Source of the DNA: Bettongia penicillata ogilbyi
Taxonomy: Eukaryota > Chordata > Mammalia > Diprotodontia > Potoroidae
Length of the DNA: 64,000 bases
Direction: 5' to 3'
Assembly: GCA_023548195.1 (NCBI GenBank)
Contig: JAJHZJ010000014.1
Location: forward strand, 18,239,718-18,303,717
The position numbers and the translations under genes are program-made. The notes beneath the pieces were generated by a model. That model had not been told where the DNA came from and ran no database searches. It saw nothing but the letters and a program-made list of their open reading frames with translations. Positions 45,632 to 57,225 of the stretch are shown one piece after another (positions within the stretch are counted from its first letter, which is position 1; every line of letters begins with the position of its first letter).

Positions 45632-46555
45632 ATGAACTGGTCTCAAGCCCAAAGAGTGTTCTAGGAAGAGGTCAAAAAGGATTTTAAAAGCCAAATTGAA
45701 GAAATAGAAGAAAACCTGGCCAGTGATTTTAAAAATATGAAAAAAGAATTTATGGAAGAGAACAGCTCATTAAAAAGGAAAATTGGACAATTGGAAAAGA
45801 AAGCAAAAAAAGCACCTGGGAAAAATAACTCCTTAAAAGGAATAATTGGAAAGATGGAAAAGGAGATGCAAAAGTTAACTGAAGAAAAATATTTGATAAA
45901 AATTAGAATCTGCCAAGTAGAAGCTAATGACTTTGTGAGACATCAAGAAACATTTCAATAGAATATAAAGAATGAAATATAGAAGACAACGTAAAAATAT
46001 CTAACTGGATAAACAAGTGGAAAATAGATCCAGGAGAGAAAAATCTAAGAGTTATTGGTCTAACAGAAATCTGTGATGAAAAAAAGAGCTTGGACAATAT
46101 CTTCCAAGAAATCATCAAGGAAAACTTCCTAGATGTCCTAGATCCAGAGGCTAAAATACTCATCAAAAGAATTGACCATTCACTTCCTGAAAGGGATCCC
46201 AAACTAAAAATACCAGGGAATATCATTGCCAAATTTCAGAACTACCAAGTGAAGGAGAAAATACTGTAGGCAGCCAGAAACAAACCATTCAAATGTTGAG
46301 GAGCTATAGTCAGGATCACATAGGACCTGGCAGCTTCTACATTAAAATATGGAAGGAATTGGAATATAATATTCCCTAAGGCAAAAGAGCTGGGGTTACA
46401 ACCAAGGATCAATTACCCAGCAAAGTTGAGCATAATATTTCAGGCAAGGAGATGGACATTCAGTGAAATAAAGGATTTCCAGACCTTCCTGATGAAAATG
46501 CCAGAAGTCAATATAAAATCGCATCTTCAAGCACAGATCTCAAGAGAAGCATAAA
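45632..46555 (+). pseudogene. L1 ORF1p remnant (44-kb copy)
   Basis: The ATG at 45,632 matches the start used by the other L1s. The coiled coil is open at 45,737-45,961 ('KRKIGQLEKKAKKAPGKNNS'). The RRM ('RREKSKSYW', frame-shifted) and C-terminal domain ('LGLQPRINYPAKLSIIFQ'-type text near 46,390) are broken by stops. Confidence 0.78.
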
Positions 46556-47090
46556 AAAGTAGACAAGGGGAAAAAACTTGCTATTCAATGTAAGTAAACT
46601 ATTTACATCCCTATAAGAGAAAAGGATACTTGTTAATCTTGAGAGTTGTGTATTTATTATGACATATAAAAGGGATATATATAGATAGAGAAAGTGGGTA
46701 TAAGGTAAATGACAAAATGATAAAAATGTAATATAAGTATGCAAAGGGATTGTAACAGGAGATATGAAAAAGAGGAGGCAGAAAAAAGTAAATTACATCA
46801 CAGGAAGAGGCACAAAAATATATTAGCAAAAGAGGGGAGAGAGATGAGCATTGTTTGAGATTTACCCTCATTTGATTTTGTTTTATGATTTCTCCCATTC
46901 ATTTTAATTCTTCCACTCAGCTTGACCTAGGTGAAAATGTATTTACTAGGAATGTATGTGTAGAAATATTTAAAATTGTATGCCATCTCAGGGAGGAAGT
47001 GGTGAGGGAGGGGAAAAAATTAAGATATATAAAAGTGATTGTAGAACACTGAAATCAAATCAAATAATTTAATAAAAAAATGAAAGAAAG

Positions 47091-47363
47091 AAGAATAGAT
47101 TTGCAAATATCGAGGACTTAGTTTTGGATCCCAGTTCAGTCAGTTATTATCTGTGTGACTTTGGGCAATGTGAATTCATACCTCTAGGTCTCAGTTCATC
47201 ATTTGTAAAAGGAGGGGTTTGGAGCTAAATTCGATGTGTCAAACTTGAGGGAAGCCACTTGCAAAACTCCTGAGTAAGGTGGGAACCAGATTGAAATGTG
47301 ACTGGAATATGTTTAATGAAACAAATGAAACATAGGTATATTAGGTAAATAGTAAGATAAAAA
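47091..47363 (+). other. Non-L1 segment between two A tails (candidate transduced flank)
   Basis: It contains a MIR-like piece (47,100-47,225, 'ttatctgtgtgactttgggc') and a second repeat-like piece ('ccagattgaaatgtgactgg'). It lies after the L1 A tail but inside the L1 TSD, as a 3'-transduced downstream flank would. Confidence 0.6.
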
Positions 47364-47390
47364 AATTAAAAGAAAAAATTTTCCAGGTCA

Positions 47391-47567
47391 GTTGTTTTTC
47401 CAATGAGGTATTTCACATTGTCTTCTAATTTTTCTTTCTTTTGATTTTGTTTGACTAATTCTTGATGTCTCATAGAGACAGTAGTTTCCCTTGCCCAATT
47501 CTAATTTTGAACTAATTGTTTACTTCAGTTAAGTTTTGTACCTCATTTCCAATTTGGCCAATTCTAT
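47391..47567 (-). mobile_element. Old ORF1-only element, coiled-coil part
   Basis: ORF1 text resumes ('caatgaggtatttcacattg') after the L1 insertion and is cut at 47,567 by another HAL1. Confidence 0.7.
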
Positions 47568-47712
47568 GTATACATACACATACATACACACATACATACA
47601 TCTACATATACGTACCTACACATGTACAATATACACACATTACATATCCATACACATCTACATGTATATATATATATATATATTTAGATAGATAGATAGA
47701 TAAAGATATAGA
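47568..47712. repeat. CA/TA/GATA simple tract
   Basis: Mixed CATA, TACA, TA and GATA units at the 3' edge of a HAL1. Confidence 0.85.
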
Positions 47713-48280
47713 TGTTAAATCTAACTACCCTAATACTGAAAAAGGTCTCATAAATTGCAAATATCATCTTTCCATTTAGGAATGTAAACAGTTCAGCTTT
47801 AATGAATTTCTTATGGCTTCGCCTTCCTGTTTACCTTTCCATGTTTCTCTTGATTCTTATATTTCAAAGTCAAATTTTCTATTCATCTCTGGTCTTTTCA
47901 ACAAGAACTCTTGGAAGTCCTCTATTTCATTGAAATTCCTTTTCCTCCTGAAGTATTACACTCAATTTTGCTAAGTAGATGGTTCTTGGTTTTAATTTTA
48001 TTTCTTTTGACTTCTGGAATATTCTATTACAAGCCCTTTGATCCCTTAATGTAGAAGCTGCTAAATCTTGTGTTATCCTGATTGCATTTCCACAATATTT
48101 GAATTCTTTCTAGCTGCTTGTGATATTTTCTCCTTGACCTGGGAACTCTGAAATTTTACTACAATATTCCTAGGAGTTTTCCTTTTGGGATCTGTTTCAG
48201 GAGGCGATCAGTGAATTTTTTCCATTTCTCTTTTACCCTCCTGTTCTAGAATATCAGGGCAGTTTCCCTTAATAATTTCT
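47568..48280 (-). mobile_element. HAL1 element, 3' arm (host of a second HAL1)
   Basis: It begins with a CA/TA-rich simple tract (47,568-47,712) at the position of the microsatellite in other HAL1 3'UTRs, so the outermost 3' end is missing. ORF1 C-terminal text follows. It is cut at 48,280 and resumes at 51,130. Confidence 0.75.
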
Positions 48281-49114
48281 TTTTTCTTTTAGTTTTTGTC
48301 ACTAATTTAATTTTATTTAACTTTTTTTTACAATTATTTTCACAAAATTTTGGGTTCCAAATTTTCTCCCCATTTGTTCCCGCCCCCACCCCAATACAGT
48401 GAACATTCTTTTTTCCCCTATCACCAATCTGCCCTCTCTTCTATCATCCCTCCCTTCCCTTGTCCCCATCTTCTCTTTTATCCTGTAGGGCCAGACAACT
48501 TTTCTATTCCCCATTACCTGTATTTCTTATTTCCTAGTAACAAGAACAATACTCAACAGTTGTTCCTAAAACTTTGAGTTTCAAATTCTCCCCATCCCTC
48601 CCTCCCCACCAATTCCCTTTGGGAAGGCAGGCAATTCAATATAGGCCATATCTGCGTAGTTTTGCAAATGACTTCCATAACAGTTATGTTGTGTAAGACT
48701 AACTATAATTCCCTCCATCCTATCCTGCCCCCCATTACTTCTATTCTCCCTTTGGATCCTGTCCCACCCCAAGAGTATTGACTTCAAATTGCTCCCTCCT
48801 TCCATTGCCCTCCCTTCCATCATCCCACCTTGCTTTTCCCCTGCTCACCCAGTTTCCTGTATTGTAAGATAGGTTTTCATACCAAAATGAGTGTGCATTT
48901 TATTCCTTCCTTTAGTCGAATGTGGTGAGAGTAAACTTCATGTTTTTCTCTCAGCTCTCTTCTTTTGCCCTCCACTAAAAAGTCTCCTGCCTGCCTCTTC
49001 TATGAGAGATAATTTGCCCCATTCCATTTCTCCCTCTCACCTCCCACTACATTTCTCTCTCACCACTTAATTTCATTTTTTAAAGATATGATCCCATCCT
49101 ATTCAATTCACTCT

Positions 49115-49189
49115 GTACTCTGTCTCTCTGTCTCTGTCTGTCTCTGTCCCTCTCTCTCTCTGTCTCTGTCTCTCTCTCTGTCTCTGTGT

Positions 49190-49220
<31 letters not shown>

Positions 49221-49222
49221 CG
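49115..49222. repeat. CT/TG microsatellite in HAL1 3'UTR
   Basis: A long CT-rich run passes into (TG)n, at the same element position as 7,308-7,372. Confidence 0.92.
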
Positions 49223-49349
49223 TTTAATCCCACCAACTACCCAGATACTGAAAAGTTTTAAGAGTTACAAATATTTATCTTTCCATGTAGGAATGTAAAC
49301 AGTTAAACTTTAGTAAGTCCCTTATTTCTTGTCTTTCTTGTTTACCTTT

Positions 49350-50458
49350 TCATGCTTCTCTTCATTCCTGTGTTTGAAAGTCAAATTTTTTTCAGCTCTG
49401 GTCTTTTCATCAAGAATTCTTGAAAATCCTTTATTCCATTGAAAGACCATTTATTCCCCTGAAGCATTATACTCAGTTTTGCTGGGTAGGTGATTCTTGG
49501 TTTGAGTCCTAGTTCCTTTGACTTCTGGAATGTCATATTCCATGCCCTTCAATCACTTAATGTAGAAGCTGCTAGATCTTGTGTTATCCTGATTGTATTT
49601 CCACCATACTTGAATTGTTTCTTTCTAGCTGCTTGAAATATTTTCTTCTTGACCAGGAAACTCTGGAATTTGGCCACAATGTTCTTAGGAGTTTCTCTTT
49701 TTGGATCTCTTTCAGGTGGTGATTGGTGGATTCCTTGAATACCTATTTGGCTCTCTGGTTCCAGAATATCAGGGAAATTTTCCCTCATAATTTCATGAAA
49801 GATGATATCTAGGCTCTTTTTTTGATCATGCCTTTTGGGTAGTCCCATAATTTTTAAATTATGTCTCCCGGATCTATTTTCCAGGTCACTTGATTTTCCA
49901 AAGAGGTATTTCGCTTTATCTTTCATTTTTTCTTTCTTTTGGTTTTGTTTGGTGATTTCTTGGTTTCTCAGAAAGTCATTAGTCTCCATTTGTTGCATTC
50001 TAATTTTGAGAGAACTATTTTCTCCATTGAGCTTTTGAACCTCTTTTTCCATTTGGCTAATTCTGCTTTTGAAAGCATGCTTCTCCTCATTGGCTTTTTG
50101 AACCTATTTGCCTATTGAGTGAGCCTATTTTTCAAGGTGTTATTTTCTTCAGCATTTTTTTGGGTCTCCTTTAGCAAGGTGTTGACCCACTTTTCATGCT
50201 TTTCTTTCATCTCTCTCATTTCTCTTCCCAGTTTTTCTTCCACCTCTCTAACTTGATTTTCAAAATCCTTTTTGAGCTTTTGAGCTCATTGAGTATTTAT
50301 TTTGAATGTTTGCGATACAGAAGCCTTGACTTCTATGTCTTTCCCTCATGGTAAGCATTTTTCCTCCTCATCTGAAAGGATGAGAGGAGACATCTGTTCA
50401 CCAAGAAAGTAACCTTCTATGGTCTTATTTTTTTCCCCTTTTCTAGGTATTTTCTCAG
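49350..50458 (-). pseudogene. HAL1 ORF1p (nested copy, long open part)
   Basis: The longest open frame is 49,549-50,052 (168 codons). It has coiled-coil text ('MEKEVQKLNGENSSLKIRM'), the RRM ('NRSGRHNLKIMGLPKRHD') and most of the C-terminal domain ('ETPKNIVAKFQSFLVKKK', 'TQDLAASTLSD'). At the expected start near 50,458 the ATG reads ATA. The first third is frame-shifted. Among the minus-strand HAL1s this is the most intact ORF1. Confidence 0.83.
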
Positions 50459-51129
50459 CCAATTACTTAATTTCTGAGTTTCCTTACCACACCCACCTCA
50501 ATGCAGTTCAACCCAGCTAGTCCTTGGGATCTGAGATTCAAATGCTGCTTCCCAGCCTCAGGGCTTTCAGTGGGGGTGGGGCTGCTATTCTGTGTGAAAT
50601 TAAGTTCAGCTGCTCTGGTAGGGGCAGGGCCACCACATAGGGCTCATTTCCCTCAGGGGGTTTACGTGGAGACCTTCAACAATGGATATGAACTCCTGTC
50701 TGCTTTGGGAGCTCCTGTCTGCTACTACCTCTGCTACTGCCTCCTGAGGGGGCCTGAGTTATGGAGACACTCTGCTCCCCTCTCAGCAAGCAGAAAAGGC
50801 CCTCTCACTGTCTTTTGGCACCTGTGGGTGGAGGGACCTGCGTGGCCGCTGGAGATTCTGTCCCTGAAGCCTGCTAGGATCTGCTCCTCTTGGTGCCATG
50901 CAGCCAAGGCAGGGCTGGGCTCTGCTCTGGGTCCGGTGTGTGACAGATGTTTTGTGTCAGTTTTTCAGGTCTCTGGAACAGAAATCTCCTCCACTCCATT
51001 GTTCTGTGGCTTCTGCTGCTCCAGAATTTGTTGGGAGTTCTTCTTTACAGGTATTTTATGGGCTGTGTGTTAGGAGCTAGCATATGTGTATCTTTCTACT
51101 CTGCCGTCTTGGCTCCTGCCCCAAGAATC

Positions 51130-52549
51130 CCCTTAACAATTTCTTGCAAGATGATGTCTAAGTTCTTTTTCTGATCGTGGTTTTCAGTTAGACCAATAAG
51201 TTTTCAATTTTTTTTCCTAGAACTATTATCCAGGTCAGTTGTTTTTCTAACAAGATATTTCATATTGTCTTCTACTTTTTCATTCTGTTGGTCTTGTTTT
51301 ATAATTTCTTGATTTCTCATAAAGTCTTTAGCTTCCATCTACTCCATTCTAATTTTTAAAGAACTATTTTCTTCAGTGAGCTTTTGAACCTCCTTTTCCA
51401 TTTGGTAAGTTCTGCTTTTTAAAGCATTCTTTTCTACACTGGTTTTTTGGACCTTTTTTTGTCGCCTGGTTTCATTTATTTTTAAAACTGTTATTTTCTT
51501 CAGCATTTTGGGAAATTATTTAGCAAGCTGTTGACTCATTTTTCATGATTTGCTTGCATTGCTCTCATTTTTCTTCCCAATTTTTCCTCTACCACTGTTA
51601 CTTGATTTTCAAAAACCTTTTTGACTTCTTCCATGGCCTGAGACCATTGCATATTTTTTGGAGATTTTGGATACAGAAGCCTTGACCATGCTGTCTTCCT
51701 CTGATTATATACTTTGATCTTCCTCATCTGAAAAGGTAAAAGAAATTATCTTTTCCCTAAGAAAATAATCTATACTCTTATTTTCACTCCTTTTTTGACA
51801 TTTTCCTAGTCAGTTACTTGCCTTTTGAGTCCTTTGTTAAGTGGAAGGTATACTACCCTAGACTTCAGAGGTTTTGTGCAACTGCTCTCTGAGATATCTC
51901 TGGGGACCTATAACTTCTCAATTCCTCCAGCGTAGCAAAATCAATATAGAGGAGTGTACTCCTTTTCTGACCTGCCCTCTGGTCTGTGAGCAATCAAAAT
52001 CATTCTTTTCTGTCCTGGAACTGCAAGTAGGATTCCCTCTCCACAGATGCCACCAGCTCCACCACATCAGCACTTCTCCTCACTCCAGGACTTCCACTCA
52101 GGGCTGAGACCTAGATCAGCTGCTCAATTCACCAGGGTCCTTAGGCTGAGAGTTCCAAAAGTGTATGCTGCTTTCACAGTGGCTGTGACTGGGGCTGGAC
52201 CTCGCTCCCCTCTTACCCAGGTGAACAAGCTTTCTTATTGACTTTTGAAGTTGTCTTTCATGTTTGTGGGTTGACAAATCTATAAATCTCAGCAACTACC
52301 AATGATTCAGAGCTCTGAATCCTGCTCCAGTCCTGCCTGTGCTGCATGACTCTTGCTGGGCTGCACTCCTCTCTAAAGCTGGTGTGATAGACATTTCCTG
52401 GCATTCTTCCAGGCTGGAAATCTGCTTTACTCTGTCATTTAGTGATTTCTGCTGCTCTAGAATTTTTTTTTGCATCATTTTACAGATATTTTAAGGCCTA
52501 TGGGGGAGAGCTAGAGCAAGTCCATCCTTCCACTCTACCATCTTGGCTT
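51130..52549 (-). mobile_element. HAL1 element, 5' arm (host of the nested HAL1)
   Basis: ORF1 N-terminal half (start at 51,799-51,801, 'cat' on plus) and a 5'UTR of about 750 bp. It ends near 52,549 at 'ctaccatcttggctttctgc', the shared HAL1 5' end. The open piece 51,536-51,727 has 'NMQWSQAMEEVKKVFENQV', as in the element at 56,160. Confidence 0.8.
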
Positions 52550-52785
52550 TCTGCTGATTTTCTAGGGTGGGGTTTGCTTCTGTCTTGCTGGAATGTTTTC
52601 TTTTCTGGAATGTACTCTCCCTTTACTGAGACGGACCTCTCTTACTGATCTTCCAAGTATCTTTCTCCACCCTGCTTTTCTGATGTTCCAGGATTTGTTC
52701 TAAGGAGCTATTTTATGGCTTTTATGGAAGTGACTATAGGACAGCTACAGTGATTTACTGTTTACTTTGCCATTGTAGGCTCTTC
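52550..52785 (-). mobile_element. Probable 5' end of the old ORF1-only element
   Basis: After the HAL1 5' end, a short 5'UTR-like stretch ends at 'gccattgtaggctcttc', which abuts RTE-like coding text. Assignment rests mainly on its position as the remaining end of the host element. Confidence 0.45.
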
Positions 52786-53950
52786 ATTTTATTTTGATGG
52801 AATTAAGTGCTACCTTTGTAGAGACAGATGAGCTGGTAAACCATTTAGAGTTCTCTTTTTCATTTAGAAGCTTCTGAATTTCCCCATCATTTTCATCAAA
52901 CAAGTCTTGGTTTTTGAGTGTGTTCTGACCCACATGAGCAAATGCAGTGCTGTATAACAAATCTCTGAAAGCTGCCCACTCCTTTTCTCCTCCACTGTTG
53001 CCAACTATGTGTTGGTTCACCTTTACCTCCAGGTTAGCAATGAATTATTCCTGTTCAGAAAAACTTTCTATCTCTTGACATTGAGTCTTCTGGTAGTTAT
53101 CTTGCCTTGTAGCCTCTGTCATTGTTGAATGTGAATATTTAGCTTGGAGAGCATAAGTCTATGATCAATCTAGTATTCTGTCCCACACATCACCTTCATC
53201 ATTTTCACATCCTGTATGTCTTGTCTTTACAATGACTTAGCCTCTTAAATAAATGTGTGCTGAGAAGGGACATCTATGAAGTTTTGTTGCATTTAGATAA
53301 ACAGAAGACAATGTTGGTGATTAGAAGGTCATGAGATGCACAAGTCTTCAGTACTAAGTGCTGTTACTGCTTTCAATTCCACTCTTCACAAGGACTCCAT
53401 GCCATGTCTGGTATTCTGTGCTTACTTTTGAATTAAAATTGCCCAGAAATATGTTTGTCCTCTTTTGGCATACTGATGATTAAGGTCTCCAAGTTTTCAG
53501 AAAATTATTATTATTATTATTATTTACCTCATCACAATTCATCAGGGTAGGAGCATACATATTGATGATGATGATGTCATGGCACTTTCCTGGAAGAGGC
53601 AATCACATTTTCATGAGCCTGTAGTTCGTTCCTTTTGGTAGGCATACAAGCCTGTTGATTAAATTAGTTTTGACTGCAAAGCCTACACCAGTTTCACTGT
53701 TCTCCCTTTCACTGTATCCACTCCAGAAAAACATGTATCCAACTACAGCTTTACTAAGCTGATCTTCATTTGTCAGCCTTGTCTCACTCAGGGCTGCTAT
53801 TTAGATATGACACCTGTTGAATTTGCTAACAACAATAGCTGTTCATCTCTCATGTTCACTGAACTTCATGTTGTCCTTAAGTGTCTGCACATTCCCTGTA
53901 CCAATGGTAAGGAGAATAATTTTTTCAGAGGTTTTTGTACATTTTTTTAT
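52784..53950 (-). pseudogene. RTE-like apurinic endonuclease and linker remnant
   Basis: The endonuclease is readable from about 53,910 ('GTGNVQTLKDNMKF'), through 'IAALSETRLTNEDQL' near 53,800 and 'YMFFWSGYSE' near 53,730, to 'INMYAPTL' near 53,560. The linker is open at 52,784-53,020, with 'WAAFRDLLYSTAFAHVG' and 'FDENDGEIQKLLNEKE'. Several stops break it. Such endonucleases nick target DNA to prime reverse transcription. Confidence 0.72.
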
Positions 53951-54795
53951 GTTTCAACTGCAGGGTAGGAATTCCTAATTTCCATGATAATCAGGTCAGG
54001 GTTGGTTAAGAATAGAGTTTTTAGGGCATCTTTTCTAGCCCCTTTCTCATTCCAGTAGGTGAGCAGTTCTGTCATTAAAAGGATGCTCTTATTCCCAGAG
54101 GCCTCCTGTATCTCACTATTGCTTCCAGTGAGAAGATGACCATATGGCCTGGGTCACCTGTGTGCAGGTTTGTGACTACAGCTCCCAGTGTATCTGCTTC
54201 TTCATTACTTGTCTGCTGCTACAAGACTTTGAGATAGGTAAAAATGGCAAAATGGTATGTGTGATATCGTTTTATTTATGATGAATTGGATTTAAGTGAG
54301 GTAGTTTCCATGAAGTTGTTGGTCTTACTCTCTCTTCTAATGCTATCATACCTAGTCCAGTGGAGAGACTAAATCAAGATGATTGGTGATGACTTGAGAT
54401 TCAGTGAATGACCTTGGAATCTTTGATGTCTAACCAAGCTCTAAGCCCTCCACAGTGCCTGCTTCACTGACTTCATGGTCATTGGAACAAATTGTTCTCA
54501 TCTGCTCATTTTACCAGGGTGGGAGGAGTCTTCATATGCTTAGGGTAGACATTTCTTAACTCATCAACTCAATAAGGACTCTAAAACCCCTTGGCTACCC
54601 TTAACCTGGGTTAGCCTGTGTGCCACAACAGTTTACCAGGGTGTGGCCACTGTGCCTGCTATAGCTTCTTAGGGCCACAGGTGAGAGTTGAGGGGATCAA
54701 ATAGACATATAAGGTTGAAAACAGTCCTGAAAAGGTTCAGAAACCCCCAGAAATCCTACACCTCTGATGTTCTCTATAGCAATAATGACAAGTAA
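52786..54795 (-). mobile_element. RTE-like LINE, endonuclease and 5' part
   Basis: The minus-strand coding text continues, in order, into the RT part at 37.9-39.9 kb. The break near 52,786 and 39,915 shares a short T/A motif ('tttatttt') that may be a TSD. The 5' part above about 54,000 is a GC-richer untranslated stretch. Confidence 0.75.
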
Positions 54796-55020
54796 ACTAG
54801 GTGATATGCTAGATAGAATATTCAGAGCCCGAGTCAGGAAGACCTGAGTTCAAGTCTCACCTCAGACATTAGCTATGTGACCCTGGGTAAGTCACTTAAC
54901 CCAGTTTGTCTCAGTTTCTTCATAAGCAAAATGAGCAGGAGAAAAAAATGGCAAACTACTCCACTATCTTTGTCAAGAAAGCTCCAAATGAAGTCATAAA
55001 AAGATAGGCAGGACCAAACA
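54796..55020 (+). mobile_element. tRNA-derived SINE
   Basis: Shows 'gaagacctgagttcaagtct', 'gtgaccctgggtaagtcact', 'tggcaaactactccactatc' and a tail ending in AACAACACC. It lies exactly between the RTE-like LINE 5' end and the resumption of L2. Confidence 0.82.
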
Positions 55021-55292
55021 ACACCTATAATAAAAAGGGAAGTTCAGAAAAGGGAAAGGTTTAGTATAAAAGATACTGAATTTTGTTTTAGATATGCTGA
55101 GTTTTAGATACCTTAGAATACAGTTCAAATTGTCTAAAAGGCGGTTGATGATATTGGGCTATACCTCAGGAGAGAAACTAGGACTGAATACATAAATCTG
55201 GGAGAAATAGGAATAAGGAGGTAATAATTAAACCCATGGGAGCTGATGAGATCATCAAGTGACCTAGAATAGATCTAAAAGAAACAGCCAAG
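55021..55292 (-). mobile_element. L2 LINE, middle part
   Basis: The plus-strand text 'agggaagttcagaaaaggga' through 'catgggagctgatgagatca' is reverse-complement L2 RT. It picks up within a few bases of where the 37.1-37.9 kb piece ends. A HAL1 insertion cuts it at about 55,292. Confidence 0.75.
55278..55292 (+). repeat. Left TSD of the HAL1 at 55 kb
   Basis: 'aaagaaacagccaag' resembles 'aaagagaaagccaag' at 58,093-58,107, with two mismatches. Confidence 0.75.
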
Positions 55293-56010
55293 GGGGGGAG
55301 GGAGGACCCAAGATGGCAGAGTAAAAAGATGGACCTATAGAAACTCCTCCCCATAGCTCATAAAATACCTGTAAAAATGACTCTAAACAAATTCTAGAGC
55401 AGCAGAAGCCACAAAACAACAAAGTGAAAGATTTCCAGTCCAAGGCAATCTAGAAGGCTGACAGGAACGGCCTATTGTACCAGGAGTAGAGCAGGGCAGA
55501 ACACAGCCCAACCTTGACTGTGACATGGCAGGGATAGGACCAGAGCAGTCCTCAAGGGGCAAAATCCCCCACAGCAGCTCTGATTCCCATATTACTCAAC
55601 ACCAAAGACAGCTTCAAAGGGCTGTGAGAAAACTCTTTCACCTGGGTTAGAATGGAACACAGTCTGGCCCTGACGATAGCAGCCACTGCAGTGGCAGCAT
55701 TCATTTTTGGAGCCCTTGACTTAAAGATTCTGGGGGGAATTGAGGGGCTGATCTGAGTCTCAGCCTTGAGTGGAAGCCCTGGGGTGAGGGGGAATGTTGT
55801 TTGCCATGGTAGAGGCTCTGAAGAGGGAATTCTACTCACAGATCCTGGACAGAAAAGCTTGCGGTAGCTCCCAGACCACAGCACTGGCCTGGAGAGAAGT
55901 AAACTCCTTTCCCTTGATTGTGCCACTTTGGAGCAACTGAGAACTTACAGGTCCCCAGAGCATACCCTCTCTTGACAAAGGATTCAAAAATCAAGTAACT
56001 GACTGGGAAA

Positions 56011-57085
56011 ATGCCCAAAAAAGGGGGAAAGATACAAGACTATAGAAGGTTACTTACTTGGTGAACAGGTATTTTCTTCCATCCTTTTGGGTGAGGAAGA
56101 ACAATGCATACCACTAGAGGAAGCCCTAAAAGTCGAGGCTTCTGCATCCAAAACCCCCAAAATAAATATGCAATGGTCTCAGGCCATGGAAGAGTTCAAA
56201 AAGGATTTTGAAAATCAAGTAAGAGAGGTGGAGCAAAAAGTGGGAAGAGAAATGAGAAAGATGCAAGAAAATCATGAAAAGCTAATCAATAACTTGTTAA
56301 AAGAGAGTCAAAAATACTGAAGAAAATAACACCTTTAAAAATAGGCTAACTCACTAGGCAAAAGAGGTTCAAAAAGTCAATGAGAATAATGCTTTAAATA
56401 GCAGAATTAGCCAAATGGAAAAGGAGGTTCAAAATTTCACTGAAGAAAATGGTTCGTTAAATATTAGAATGGAGAAAATGGAAGCTAATGACTTTATGAG
56501 AAACCAATAAATTACAAAACAAAAGAGAAAGAATGAAAAAATAGAAGATAATGTGAAATATCTCCTTGGAAAAACAACTGACCTGGAAAATATATCCAGT
56601 AGAGACAATTTAAAAATTATGGGACTACCTGAAAGCCATGATCAAAAAAGAGCCTTGAAATTATCAAGGAAAACTGCCCTGATATTCTAGAATCTGAGGG
56701 TAAAAATAAATAATGAAAGGATCCACCAATCACCTCCTGAAAGAGATCTGAAACTAGAAACTCCCAGGAATATTGTAACCATATTCCAGAATTCTCAGGT
56801 GAAGGAGAAAGTACTGCAAGCAACTAGAAAGAAACAATTTAAGTATTGTCAAAATACAATCAGGATAGCTCAAGATCTAGCAGTTTCTACATTAAGGGAC
56901 TTAAGGGCTTAGAATATGATATTCCAGAAGTTAAAGGAACTAAGATTAAAATCAAAAATCACCTACCCAGCAAAACTGAGTATAATTCTTTAGCAGACAA
57001 AATGGACTTGCAGGCATTCTTGATGAAAAGACCAGAGCTGAATAGAAAATTTGACTTTCAAACTCAAAAATCAAGAAAAGCATGA
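56011..57085 (+). pseudogene. HAL1 ORF1p remnant (55-kb copy)
   Basis: The ATG at 56,011 begins 'MPKKGGK'. A frame change leads to the open piece 56,087-56,320 ('NMQWSQAMEEFKKDFENQVR', then 'EVEQKVGREMRKMQENHEK'), which is coiled coil. The RRM start ('RDNLKIMGLPESHD') is near 56,610 and the C-terminal domain is open at 56,846-57,085 ('LQAFLMKRPELNRKFDFQT'). Stops separate the parts. Confidence 0.82.
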
Positions 57086-57188
57086 AAAGGTAAACAGGAA
57101 AGAGAAATCATAAGGGACTTACTGAAGTTGAACTGTTTACATTCCTACATGGAAAGATACTTTTCTCAGTATTTGGGTACTTGGAAAG

Positions 57189-57192
<4 letters not shown>

Positions 57193-57225
<33 letters not shown>

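Larger units (their letters stand above)
44401..47377 (+). mobile_element. L1 without ORF2, with candidate 3' transduction
   Basis: The start 'ggcagaggcaagatggtgga' and 5'UTR match the L1s at 1.5 and 7.4 kb. ORF1 lies at 45,632-46,555. The spacer is joined near 46,885 directly to the 3'UTR, with all of ORF2 missing. A first A-rich tail lies at about 47,060-47,095. About 270 bp of unrelated sequence and a second A-rich tail (47,359-47,377) follow. One perfect 13-bp TSD encloses everything. Confidence 0.9.
48281..51129 (-). mobile_element. Full-length HAL1 nested in a HAL1
   Basis: The 2.85-kb element has a 3'UTR with a CT/TG microsatellite (49,115-49,222), ORF1 and a 5'UTR ending at 'gccgtcttggctcctgcccc'. 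The flanks 'cccttaataatttct' (48,266-48,280) and 'cccttaacaatttct' (51,130-51,144) form a TSD with one mismatch. Its host is itself a HAL1. Confidence 0.88.

Noticed and set aside
46885..46905. ORF2 loss as RNA splicing of the L1 transcript
   Set aside because: Comparison with the full L1s showed no convincing GT donor and AG acceptor at the join. Short shared sequence at both sides favours deletion or template switching.
50501..51073. A 190-codon plus-strand ORF
   Set aside because: It is antisense to the 5'UTR of the nested minus-strand HAL1. It has no domain likeness, and the equivalent region in other HAL1 copies (14,334-14,552; 43,340-43,672) shows unrelated frames.
55552..55926. A 124-codon minus-strand ORF
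   Set aside because: It is antisense to the HAL1 5'UTR at 55 kb, with no family likeness.
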